Notes: generated by a model not told the origin, from the sequence alone. Positions 1-5,122 are shown, counted from the first letter of the stretch. The stretch: 5,122 nucleotides of DNA from JAWLGW01 sp964569055 (GCA_964569055.1 CAZMSZ010000488.1:1-5122); one strand, 5' to 3'. Numbers and translations are program-made.

Positions 1-2
1 TC

Positions 3-875
3 CAGCGCCTGGAGGGCATGCTGCGCGTGCTGCTCGGCGCGGAGATCGACCTCGCGCTCCACCTCGCGCCCTCGCTCGGGGCGATCAGGTTCGACCCGGC
101 GCAGATCGAGCAGGTCGTGCTCAACCTCGCGGCGAACGCGCGCGACGCCATGCCGCAGGGCGGCCGCCTGACGATCGAGACCGGCGAGGTGGAGCTCGAC
201 GAGCACTACGTCCGCAGCCACCCCGGCGCCAGCCGCGGGCCGCACGTCATGCTGGCCGTGTCCGACACCGGGACCGGCATGACGCCCGAGGTCCGGCAGC
301 GGCTGTTCGAGCCGTTCTTCACCACCAAGGAGCGCGGCCAGGGCACGGGGCTCGGCCTCGCCATGGTGTATGGGATCGTGAAGCAGAGCGGCGGGAACGT
401 GTGGGTCTACAGCGAGCTCGGTCACGGCTCGACGTTCAAGGTCTACATCCCCCGCGTGGCCGAGCCGGCGGTCGTCCGCGCGCCCGCGCCGCAGGAGCCC
501 CCGCCGCGCGGCAGCGAGACGATCCTGCTGGTCGAGGACGAGGACGCGGTCCGCGAGCTGGTGCGGACCGCCCTCGAGGGCGGCGGCTACCGCGTGCTCG
601 CGGCGCAGGGCGGGGAGCAGGCCCTGGCGCTGTGCGCGAGCCACGAGGGGACGATCGACCTGCTGCTCGCGGACGTGGTCATGCCCGGCATGAGCGGGCC
701 CGCCGTCGCCGCCCGCGCCCAGGCCCTGCGCCCGGACCTGCGGGTGGTCTACATGTCGGGCTACACCGACAACGCGATCACCCGCAACGGCGTGCTCGAG
801 CCGGGGACGGCGTTCATCGAGAAGCCGATCGCGCCGAGCGCGCTGCTGGAGCGCCTCCGCCGCTTCCTGGCCTGA
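3..875 (+). CDS. Hybrid sensor histidine kinase, C-terminal part (HATPase_c + receiver domain), 5' end outside window
   Basis: This is the end of a cytoplasmic signalling kinase that would autophosphorylate and pass phosphate to its own receiver domain. The reading frame is open from base 3, so the true start, sensor domains and phospho-accepting histidine lie upstream. In the visible 290 residues the ATPase domain comes first: an N box with the metal-binding Asn at about 45 (NARDAM), G1 box DTGTGM at 88-93, F box FEPFFTTK at 102-109 and G2 box GTGLGLAMVYGIV at 114-126. A Pro/Ala-rich linker (about 150-172) leads to a complete receiver domain (about 172-288). It has an acidic pair at 178-179, phospho-acceptor Asp224 in LLADVVMPGMSG, the switch Ser252 and Lys274 in EKP. 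All catalytic positions look intact. The receiver is C-terminal, so an output domain would have to be a separate partner, which is not visible here. The family assignment is firm; the signal and target are unknown. Confidence 0.95.
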   Translation, partial: QRLEGMLRVLLGAEIDLALHLAPSLGAIRFDPAQIEQVVLNLAANARDAMPQGGRLTIETGEVELDEHYVRSHPGASRGPHVMLAVSDTGTGMTPEVRQRLFEPFFTTKERGQGTGLGLAMVYGIVKQSGGNVWVYSELGHGSTFKVYIPRVAEPAVVRAPAPQEPPPRGSETILLVEDEDAVRELVRTALEGGGYRVLAAQGGEQALALCASHEGTIDLLLADVVMPGMSGPAVAARAQALRPDLRVVYMSGYTDNAITRNGVLEPGTAFIEKPIAPSALLERLRRFLA

Positions 876-882
876 GGCGCTC
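849..882. terminator. Possible bidirectional terminator hairpin between convergent genes
   Basis: A perfect 9-bp inverted repeat, GAGCGCCTC at 849-857 and GAGGCGCTC at 874-882, has a 16-nt loop. It spans the kinase stop codon and ends 3 bp before the stop codon of the opposing gene. The position suits a shared terminator for converging transcripts. There is no T-run on either side, and the left arm is coding sequence, so chance or codon bias is possible. Confidence 0.3.
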
Positions 883-884
883 GC

Positions 885-1334
885 TCAGTCGAAGCCGGGG
901 TGATCGCGCTCCTCGAGGCGAAAGCCGTCGGGCTCGGCGGCGGGGTCGCGCCAGGCGGCGAGGCACCAGCGATCGCCCTGGAGCCGCTGGAGCGAGGGCC
1001 AAAAGGCGCTCCGCAGCCGGCGCTCGAGCGCCTCCGCCTCCTCGGGCGGCAGGTCGTTGCGGGGGCACTCGCCCGGGAACCCCGCCACGGCCCAGGCGTC
1101 GGTCGCCAGCCCGTCCGGATCGACGTAGGCGTGGCCGACCCGCTGCGAGGTGTCGTAGTCCTGATAGCAGGCCAGCGCCACGGCGTTCAGCCCCGCGTGC
1201 TCACGGAACAGCGCCGCCAGGTAGCGCCGGAGCAGGCGCTCGGTGCGCGCGTCGAGCTTGGCGCGCTCGGCCTCGAACGCCTCGCGCCGCTTGGTGTAGG
1301 CCGCCAGCACCGCGTCGGGGGTCGGCTCGCTCAT
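885..1334 (-). CDS. Conserved-looking hypothetical protein, small coiled-coil protein, paralogue of upstream neighbour
   Basis: Function is not recognised. The 149-aa product is soluble, with no signal peptide or membrane helix. Residues about 8-43 are charged and helical (likely coiled coil), followed by RYLAALF at 37-43, a central stretch with Tyr58 and His68, and a C-terminal helix (about 98-119) leading to LQGDRWCLAAWRD. The order and spacing of these elements match the next gene upstream (1336-1872), so the two look like an old tandem duplication. The ATG at 1334 lies 1 nt after the TGA of that gene, which suggests translational coupling as the last gene of a three-gene unit. An in-frame GTG at 1346 would add four residues and overlap the upstream gene, but it has GGGAG only 1-2 nt upstream, too close to serve as a ribosome site. 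The ATG start has only a distant GGGAG about 13 nt away. Confidence 0.8.
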   Translation of the reverse strand: MSEPTPDAVLAAYTKRREAFEAERAKLDARTERLLRRYLAALFREHAGLNAVALACYQDYDTSQRVGHAYVDPDGLATDAWAVAGFPGECPRNDLPPEEAEALERRLRSAFWPSLQRLQGDRWCLAAWRDPAAEPDGFRLEERDHPGFD

Positions 1335-1335
1335 G

Positions 1336-1872
1336 TCAGTACCCACACTCCCAGGGGCTGACCGACCCCAGCTCGGCGCGCTCCTTCCCGCGGCGGACGA
1401 CGAGCTGCCAGTCGGTGCCGTGGAGCGCGTGCAGCACCGGCTCGAAGGCGCCGAGGGCCCGCTCGATCGCGTCGGCCCGCCCCCGCGGCAGGGCGTTCGC
1501 CGCGACCGCCCTGGCCAGCTCGGGCTCGTCCTCGAGCTCCTCCTTCGCCGCGTCGTCCACCACGACCGACTGCGTGTGCTCGCACAGGTCGCCGTCGAGG
1601 AACCCGGGCGTGTAGCCCCGGATCACCAGCGCCTGCAGCCCGGGCTCGCTCGCGAACAGCGCACTGAGGTAGCGGCCGAAGTCGCGCTCGCCTTCGCTCA
1701 CGAAGGTGTCGCGGAGCAGCTCGTGCTCGCGCTGCAGCCGCTCGAGCTCCGCCTCGAGCTCGGCCAACGTCTCGTGCCGCCCGCTCCGGGTGCGCGCCCG
1801 GTGGAGCGCCTCGGCGGCTCCGGGCTCACCCTGCAAGGCGCTCCGCTCCAGCGCGCGCAGCTCTTCGTCCAC
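1336..1872 (-). CDS. Hypothetical protein with coiled coil, paralogue of downstream neighbour
   Basis: Function is not recognised. The 178-aa product looks cytoplasmic. Residues 1-30 form an acidic/basic helical head, and 34-60 are a heptad-like Leu/Glu-rich coiled coil (LAELEAELERLQREHELL). These are followed by RYLSALF at 67-73, GL.A at 78-81, Tyr87, His99, a second helix around 134-150 (AIERALGAFEPVLHAL) and a C-terminal strand HGTDWQLVVRRG at 151-162. The same order is seen in the gene at 885-1334: RYL.ALF, GL.A, Y, H, then L..L.G..W.L...R. The GTG start is well supported by a strong Shine-Dalgarno site 6-7 nt upstream. Its stop is 1 nt from the next start, and the preceding gene ends 13 bp before it, so it is the middle gene of a compact unit. 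The N-terminal head resembles leader segments I associate with Polyangiales hypothetical proteins, but this was not checked. Confidence 0.82.
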   Translation of the reverse strand: MDEELRALERSALQGEPGAAEALHRARTRSGRHETLAELEAELERLQREHELLRDTFVSEGERDFGRYLSALFASEPGLQALVIRGYTPGFLDGDLCEHTQSVVVDDAAKEELEDEPELARAVAANALPRGRADAIERALGAFEPVLHALHGTDWQLVVRRGKERAELGSVSPWECGY

Positions 1873-1878
1873 CGCTCG

Positions 1879-1884
1879 TCCTCC
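1879..1884 (-). promoter_or_regulatory. Strong Shine-Dalgarno site that fixes the GTG start at 1872
   Basis: On the minus strand GGAGGA occupies 1884 to 1879, leaving 6 nt before the GTG at 1872-1870. It lies in the 13-bp gap after the stop codon of the preceding gene, so it makes the non-ATG start convincing. It is the strongest ribosome site in this three-gene unit. Confidence 0.75.
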
Positions 1885-1885
1885 C

Positions 1886-2500
1886 TCAGCCCGCGGCGCG
1901 GCGCCGGGCCGTGCACGTCGGCTGGATCACGTCGGTCTCGGTCACCCGCACCAGCACCCGCGTCTCGCGGGCGACCCCACGCGCCCCGCGGTGCAGGTCG
2001 AAGCGGCCGTACTCCACCAGCCGGCAGCTCGGGACCGCCCGCACCGGCGGCTCCTGCGCGGCGAGCTGGCGCCCGAGCCCCGCCAGGAACGCCCGCGCGC
2101 TCGGCGCCGGCCCGATCTCGAGCTCGACCGGCGTGGCCACGAACTCGGTCAGCGAGGCCGTCCCGGTCACGAGCAGGTGGTGCACCTCGGGCCGGCTCGG
2201 GTGCAGCGGGTCGAGCACCGAGTCGCAGTGCCAGCCCGGAATGCACGGGTAGCGCCCCGGCTCGATCGCCGTGACCTTCACGTCCACGATCACCCAGCGG
2301 TGCAGCCCGCGCAGCGCCACCGCTTCCAGGACCGCCCGCACCCAGTCGCCCGACTCGGCCCGCACCCGCTCCAGCGGCGCGTGCTTGAACGTGACCCGCG
2401 GCAGGTCCCCCGCCCCAGGCGGCGGCAACGAAGCCCCCAGCCGCAGCGGCGCCGCGCTGTAGACGAAGCGACCGGGAGCCGAGGGCAGCGGCGCGCTCAC
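1886..2500 (-). CDS. Hypothetical protein with possible Fe(II)/2-oxoglutarate-dependent oxygenase signature
   Basis: The 204-aa product is soluble, with no signal peptide or membrane segment. The middle has WVIVDVKV (about 69-76), then IEPGRYPCIPGWHCDS, which contains an H-x-D pair (His91, Asp93). Further on, YGRFDLHRG holds His170 and is followed 11 residues later by Arg181 in TRVLVRVTETD. H-x-D, a distal His and an Arg about 11 residues beyond it are the iron ligands and 2-oxoglutarate anchor of the double-stranded beta-helix oxygenases (PhyH-like spacing). The beta-rich text around them fits that fold. I have an impression of similar PCIPxWHxD proteins in phage and plasmid genomes, but this is unverified. 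Reaction and substrate are unknown, and a non-enzymatic cupin-like role is possible. It is the first gene of a compact unit with the two paralogous coiled-coil genes. Start: the GTG at 2500 has AGAG about 9 nt upstream. A GTG at 2518 would add six residues but has no visible ribosome site. Confidence 0.8.
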   Translation of the reverse strand: MSAPLPSAPGRFVYSAAPLRLGASLPPPGAGDLPRVTFKHAPLERVRAESGDWVRAVLEAVALRGLHRWVIVDVKVTAIEPGRYPCIPGWHCDSVLDPLHPSRPEVHHLLVTGTASLTEFVATPVELEIGPAPSARAFLAGLGRQLAAQEPPVRAVPSCRLVEYGRFDLHRGARGVARETRVLVRVTETDVIQPTCTARRRAAG

Positions 2501-2521
2501 GGACGCGCACTCTAGCACCCA

Positions 2522-2541
2522 CGCGGCCTGACGCAGCCGCG
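2522..2541. terminator. Weak GC hairpin in the gap between two minus-strand units
   Basis: CGCGGC at 2522-2527 and GCCGCG at 2536-2541 form a 6-bp GC stem with an 8-nt loop. It lies in the gap between the DUF4345-like gene (stop at 2579) and the oxygenase-like gene. It could weaken read-through, but it has no T-run, and such short GC stems are frequent by chance in this base composition. No promoter could be picked out in the same gap. Confidence 0.18.
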
Positions 2542-2578
2542 CCTCGACCCAGGCCCGTCACGCTTCGCGACCACCGTC

Positions 2579-3049
2579 TCAGGCCGGCGGCCGGAGACCC
2601 TGGCTGAGTGCTGCATCCGCGCCGCCGGTTCGCCGCTGCAGCCACAGCGTGGCGACCACCGCCAGCGTCACGCCCGTGAGCTCGAGCGCGAGCAGGCCGT
2701 ACTGCGCGGTCGCGTCGGGGCGGTCGAGCGCGAGGCCGACCAGGCGGCCGAGGGCGAAGCCGCCGACGATCAGGGCCGTCGCGACCAGGCCGATCCGCAG
2801 GCGCGCGCGGCAGGCGCAGCACCACGCCAGGAACAGGCCGGTCCCCAGCTCGAAGCCGCCGTAGGTGGCGCGCAGCTCCGTGCGGGCGACCGGCGTGCTC
2901 ACGTCGAGGCCGACGCCGGCGAGGCCCGCCGGGGAGACCAGCAGCCAGGCGCCGAGCGCCAGGAAGATCAGCGCGGTCGCGCCGATCACGACCTGCGCCA
3001 GGCGCTCGGCGCCGCTCGGGCTCGCGCCGGCGGCGGAGGGTTCGCTCAT
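2579..3049 (-). CDS. DUF4345-like four-helix integral membrane protein
   Basis: This is a small inner-membrane protein of unknown biochemical role. The 156 residues hold four hydrophobic segments at about 19-40, 62-79, 86-108 and 117-137. Between the first two is ARTELRATYGGFELGTGLFL (55-74), and the third contains GGFALGRLVGLALD. The RTELRATYGG-E-G-G pattern followed by GR--GLALD and a terminal helix with LALEL is what I know of the DUF4345 family, and the length is usual for it. The ATG overlaps the TGA of the upstream gene (ATGA), and AGGAG sits 8 nt ahead, so translation is coupled to that gene. A polar 15-residue N-terminus precedes the first helix. The family call is by recalled motif, without a profile search. 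Confidence 0.85.
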   Translation of the reverse strand: MSEPSAAGASPSGAERLAQVVIGATALIFLALGAWLLVSPAGLAGVGLDVSTPVARTELRATYGGFELGTGLFLAWCCACRARLRIGLVATALIVGGFALGRLVGLALDRPDATAQYGLLALELTGVTLAVVATLWLQRRTGGADAALSQGLRPPA

Positions 3050-3567
3050 GCGGGCGGCTCCTGATCGGGGTCGGGGCGGACGGCCCAGGGGCGCGGGCCG
3101 ATCGGGCCGTCGTAGCCGACCGGGACGTACGGTCGCGGCCGCAGGCGGACCACCAGGCTGTACAGCGCGACCAGGCCCGTCAGGAGCCCGAGCCCGCCCG
3201 CCAGCCAGGACGACGTCGGGCGGCGGAGCACGACCCGCTTCAGGCGCCAGCTCGGGGCGCGCTCGAGCCAGGTGGGCGGCCCCTCGCCGCCGCGCGCGCG
3301 GGCGACCCGGCGCATGGCGAGCGCGTCCCTGGCGTAGGTCCCGCGCCCGCCCACGCTCATGAGGTACTCGTCGGCCCAGGCCAGGGCCTCGGTCCAGCGC
3401 TGCTGCTTGCGGGCCACCTCCCAGCGCTCGTAGAGCTCGCCGTAGGAGGGGTGGAGGCCCGGCTCGCTCCCGCGCAGCGCCGCCGGCACGAGGTCGGGGT
3501 AGGCCAGCTCGATCGCCGGAGTCGCGAGCAGGAGCGCGGCCGCCACGAACAGCAGGAGCGTGCGCAT
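3046..3567 (-). CDS. Hypothetical two-helix membrane protein with a periplasmic helical domain
   Basis: The gene is not recognised. The 173-aa product begins with a hydrophobic segment at 3-22 (RTLLLFVAAALLLATPAIEL), a signal anchor or signal peptide without a clear cleavage site. About 95 residues follow that would be extracytoplasmic. Their SYGELYERWEVARKQQRWTE segment, followed by ALAWADEYL (41-69), looks like a single TPR-type helix pair. A second membrane helix lies at about 120-140 (WLAGGLGLLTGLVALYSLVV). The C-terminal tail (141-173) is rich in Pro, Arg and Gly, as in many short cytoplasmic tails. The gene overlaps the DUF4345-like gene by 4 bp and probably acts with it at the membrane. 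The start is uncertain: I chose the ATG at 3567 because it opens directly into the hydrophobic segment. A GTG at 3594 would add nine residues. Neither has a good ribosome site. Confidence 0.72.
   Translation of the reverse strand: MRTLLLFVAAALLLATPAIELAYPDLVPAALRGSEPGLHPSYGELYERWEVARKQQRWTEALAWADEYLMSVGGRGTYARDALAMRRVARARGGEGPPTWLERAPSWRLKRVVLRRPTSSWLAGGLGLLTGLVALYSLVVRLRPRPYVPVGYDGPIGPRPWAVRPDPDQEPPA
3058..3062 (-). promoter_or_regulatory. Shine-Dalgarno site inside upstream gene that fixes the ATG at 3049
   Basis: AGGAG reads on the minus strand from 3062 to 3058, with 8 nt before the ATG at 3049-3047. It lies within the last codons of the upstream gene and supports independent re-initiation at the 4-bp ATGA overlap. 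Confidence 0.7.
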
Positions 3568-3611
3568 GACCCGCTCAGCATGGCCCCTCGCCACGGCTTC
3601 GAGAAGAGGCG

Positions 3612-3650
3612 GAGGGACCGGGCGGCCCGGCCCGAGCCGCCCGGCCCCTC
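3612..3650 (-). terminator. Strong GC-rich hairpin, likely terminator of the gene at 3649-4113
   Basis: Bases 3612-3626 pair with 3636-3650 around a 9-nt loop. The inner 9 bp (CCGGGCGGC / GCCGCCCGG) are perfect. The one DNA mismatch, A3617 with C3645, becomes a U-G wobble in minus-strand RNA but an A-C clash in plus-strand RNA. The stem is therefore 15 continuous pairs only when transcribed leftward. It starts at the stop codon of the upstream gene and is followed by pyrimidine-rich CCTCTTCTC rather than a proper T-run, so termination may be partial. It could also protect the mRNA 3' end. Confidence 0.55.
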
Positions 3651-4113
3651 ACAGACTGGCGAGGTAGGCCAGCACGCCCAACGCGTCGCCCACCACCGCC
3701 TCGAACGCGGCGCCGCGCGGGACAGCGCCCGTGCGGGCGGCGACCTCGGCCACGGCGCGTTCGGCGTTCTGGAGCTGCACCCCGGCGCCCCCGCCGCCGA
3801 CCCGCAGCGGCGCGCCCTGCTTGAGATCGACCACCCACACCCGCCGCCGCTCGGGGTCGGGGCTGGACATGTCGACCACCACGAAGTCGCCGCAGAACGC
3901 CCGCTGATTGCAGCGGAACAGCCACAGGTTCGGCTTCTGCCGCAGCAGCCCCGCGGCGAACGCGCGCTCGTCGTTGCAGAACCGGAAGGCCGTCCGCCAG
4001 CGGGCCGCCAGCCGCCGGCAGCCCGCCCGCTCGAGCAGCTGCCGGGTCACGCTGCGCGAGCGGATCAGGCGCCCGGGAGGCAGGCGCACGGCGAAGGGGG
4101 CGGGCGGCGTCAT
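3649..4113 (-). CDS. Orphan hypothetical protein with possible PD-(D/E)XK nuclease-like signature
   Basis: The gene is not recognised by name. The product is 154 aa, soluble and basic at the N-terminus (many Arg in 10-45), with no signal peptide. Its core is compact: NLWLFRCNQRAFCGDFVVVD (62-81), then strand RVWVVDLKQG (91-100) with D96-L-K98, then a glycine run and GVQLQNAERAV (111-121). Asp76 in GDF, a following D-x-K on a hydrophobic strand, and a downstream Gln (113) on a helix are in the order of PD-(D/E)XK nuclease motifs II, III and IV. This is an inference from motif order. It could instead be a non-catalytic conserved domain, and the cysteines (46, 68, 74) could bind a metal. The ATG has GGAG 6 nt upstream. 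It follows clpB in the same direction but is separated by 161 bp with inverted repeats, and it is probably its own unit ending in the hairpin at 3612-3650. Confidence 0.8.
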   Translation of the reverse strand: MTPPAPFAVRLPPGRLIRSRSVTRQLLERAGCRRLAARWRTAFRFCNDERAFAAGLLRQKPNLWLFRCNQRAFCGDFVVVDMSSPDPERRRVWVVDLKQGAPLRVGGGGAGVQLQNAERAVAEVAARTGAVPRGAAFEAVVGDALGVLAYLASL

Positions 4114-4121
4114 GACACGCT

Positions 4122-4137
4122 CCGTCGGGTCCGACGG
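4122..4137. promoter_or_regulatory. Inverted repeat overlapping the ribosome site of the gene at 3649-4113
   Basis: CCGTCGG at 4122-4128 and CCGACGG at 4131-4137 are perfect 7-bp arms with a 2-nt spacer. On the minus strand the repeat ends at the GGAG ribosome site (4123-4120), 8 nt from the ATG. As RNA it could hide part of that site (six pairs with a 4-nt loop). As DNA it has the form of a dimeric repressor operator. Neither role is demonstrated. Confidence 0.35.
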
Positions 4138-4149
4138 GGCGTGGGTGGC

Positions 4150-4162
4150 GCGGTGTCACCGC
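4150..4162. promoter_or_regulatory. 13-bp palindrome, operator-like
   Basis: GCGGTGTCACCGC has perfect 6-bp arms around a central T. It lies 37-49 bp upstream of the ATG of the gene at 3649-4113, between two other inverted repeats. A regulator-binding site is possible, and chance is not excluded in such GC-rich sequence. Confidence 0.25.
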
Positions 4163-4164
4163 CA

Positions 4165-4197
4165 AGGGAGCTCTGTCGCCCGCCAGGTCAGCTCCCT
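4165..4197. repeat. 8-bp inverted repeat with 17-nt loop downstream of clpB
   Basis: AGGGAGCT at 4165-4172 is matched by AGCTCCCT at 4190-4197. It lies 78-110 bp beyond the clpB stop codon, so it could act as a late terminator stem for clpB or as a regulatory structure in the leader of the next gene. There is no T-run after either arm. Sequence 4198-4274 shows no convincing hairpin or promoter, only an AT-richer patch at 4237-4246. Confidence 0.3.
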
Positions 4198-4274
4198 CGC
4201 CTGAGCGATGGACCGCCGAGAACGCCAGGAGCGCCCTATTTCGTATCTCCACCCTGCCGAGGCTCCGCTTTCCC

Positions 4275-5120
4275 CTACACCCGCCCGACCGTCTCGGGCG
4301 CCTGGCGGCGCTCGCCGTGGAACGTGAGCCTGCCCTCGGCGTCGGTGTCGACCACGATCGTCTCGCCCTCGCCGAAGCGTCCCTCGAGCAGCCCGATCGC
4401 GAGCGGGTCCTGGACCTCGCGCTGCAGCGTGCGCTTGAGCGGGCGCGCGCCGAAGTCGGGGTCGTAGCCGGCGCGGGCGAGGTGCTCGCGCGCGGAGCCG
4501 CTCAGCTCGAGCCGCAGCTTGCGGTCGGCGAGGCGCGCCTCGAGGTGCCGCAGCTGGATGTCGAGGATCTGCTTGAGGTCGTCGAGCCGCAGCGCGTGGA
4601 ACAGCACGGTCTCGTCGATCCGGTTGAGGAACTCGGGGCGGAAGGTGCGCCGGAGCAGGCCCAGGACCTGCTTGCGGGTCTCCTCGTCGATCGCGCCGTC
4701 CTCGCCGGTGCGCGCGCGCTGGATCAGGTCGGTCCCGATGTTCGAGGTCATGATCACGACCGCGTTGCGGAAGTTGACCGTGCGCCCCTGCCCGTCGGTG
4801 AGCCGCCCGTCGTCGAGCACCTGCAGCAGCACGTTGAACACGTCGGGGTGCGCCTTCTCCACCTCGTCGAACAGGATCACCGAGTAGGGCTTGCGCCGCA
4901 CCTGCTCGGTGAGCTGCCCGCCCTCCTCGTAGCCGACATAGCCCGGCGGCGCGCCGATGAGGCGCGCGACCGAGTGCTTCTCCATGTACTCGGACATGTC
5001 GATGCGGATGAGGTGGTCGGCGGAATCGAACAGGAACTCGGCGAGCGCCTTGGAGAGCTCGGTCTTTCCGACCCCGGTCGGCCCGAGGAAAAGAAAGCTG
5101 CCGTAGGGGCGATTGGGATC
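4275..5120 (-). CDS. clpB: ATP-dependent disaggregase ClpB, C-terminal part (second AAA+ module), 5' end outside window
   Basis: ClpB is a hexameric cytoplasmic AAA+ chaperone that pulls proteins out of aggregates together with DnaK/DnaJ/GrpE. The visible 281 residues cover the second nucleotide-binding module and end at a TAG. They include Walker A GPTGVGKT (13-20), the pore loop GYVGYEE with Tyr61, Walker B ILFDE (82-86), sensor 1 TSN (125-127), the arginine finger in RPEFLNRIDE (Arg167) and sensor 2 GARPLKR (Arg226). The small C-terminal domain ends in a short polar tail. All catalytic residues are present. The absence of a ClpX/ClpA-type ClpP-binding loop between the visible motifs, together with the ClpB-like text DPNRPYGSFLFLGPTG, favours ClpB over ClpA or ClpC, although the first AAA+ and middle domains lie upstream and cannot be checked. 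The internal Met at 4997 is not a start, because conserved sequence continues upstream of it. Confidence 0.95.
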   Translation of the reverse strand, partial: DPNRPYGSFLFLGPTGVGKTELSKALAEFLFDSADHLIRIDMSEYMEKHSVARLIGAPPGYVGYEEGGQLTEQVRRKPYSVILFDEVEKAHPDVFNVLLQVLDDGRLTDGQGRTVNFRNAVVIMTSNIGTDLIQRARTGEDGAIDEETRKQVLGLLRRTFRPEFLNRIDETVLFHALRLDDLKQILDIQLRHLEARLADRKLRLELSGSAREHLARAGYDPDFGARPLKRTLQREVQDPLAIGLLEGRFGEGETIVVDTDAEGRLTFHGERRQAPETVGRV

Positions 5121-5122
5121 CG

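Noticed and set aside
401..1615. Long plus-strand open frame of 404 codons across the kinase end and the two paralogue genes
   Set aside because: Its translation is low-complexity Arg/Ala/Pro/Gly text typical of a shifted frame in very GC-rich DNA. It overlaps well-supported genes with recognisable domains and ribosome sites.
885..2500. Three-gene unit considered as a toxin-antitoxin or phage module
   Set aside because: No toxin fold, DNA-binding antitoxin, integrase, structural phage gene or flanking repeat is visible. The phage impression rests only on a recalled motif in one protein.
1698..2825. Minus-strand open frame of 375 codons across three genes
   Set aside because: Same-strand shifted frame with Arg/Ala/Gly-rich low-complexity translation. 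It would replace two or more genes that have better starts and motifs.
4237..4246. AT-richer patch considered as a -10 element for the gene at 3649-4113
   Set aside because: The minus-strand reading ATACGAAATA is a poor match to a sigma-70 -10 box, no -35 partner was found, and it lies about 125 bp from the start codon.
3575..4252. Minus-strand frame of 225 codons overlapping the gene at 3649-4113
   Set aside because: The competing frame has the good ribosome site, varied composition and coherent strand/helix pattern. This one is Arg/Ala/Gly-rich and would cover the intergenic inverted repeats.
3451..4467. Plus-strand open frame of 338 codons opposite the nuclease-like gene and the end of clpB
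   Set aside because: It runs antisense to clpB and the adjacent gene, with no recognisable domain and shadow-like composition.

Overview
The window is very GC-rich (by eye around 70-75%), with G/C at most third codon positions, GTG as well as ATG starts and tightly packed genes. This, the hybrid sensor kinase type at the left edge, and the acidic, arginine-rich style of the hypothetical proteins suggest a high-GC Myxococcota (Polyangiales-like) chromosome. The lineage is an inference and was not tested by a search. No tRNA, rRNA, CRISPR array, insertion sequence or integrase was seen.

Layout. Left edge (3-875, + strand): the 3' end of a hybrid sensor histidine kinase, with an ATPase domain followed by a receiver domain. 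Everything else is on the minus strand, so transcription runs right to left and converges on the kinase with only 9 bp between the two stop codons. From the right edge: the 3' end of clpB (complete second AAA+ module, 4275-5120); a 161-bp gap with three inverted repeats (4114-4274); an orphan 154-aa protein with a possible PD-(D/E)XK nuclease signature (3649-4113), ending in a strong hairpin (3612-3650); a two-gene unit coupled by an ATGA overlap, encoding a two-helix membrane protein of unknown function and a DUF4345-like four-helix membrane protein (2579-3567); and a tight three-gene unit (885-2500) with a protein bearing a possible Fe(II)/2-oxoglutarate oxygenase signature, followed by two small coiled-coil proteins that look like diverged tandem paralogues.

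How the genes may work together. The kinase and ClpB are ordinary housekeeping or signalling genes whose sequences do not point to a link with their neighbours. The two membrane genes are translationally coupled and probably made together. The three-gene unit has gaps of 13 bp and 1 bp, so it is very likely one transcript. Its products are the least explained part of the window. The best leads for something undescribed are this oxygenase-like/paralogue-pair unit and the orphan nuclease-like gene downstream of clpB. Both assignments rest on motif reading alone.
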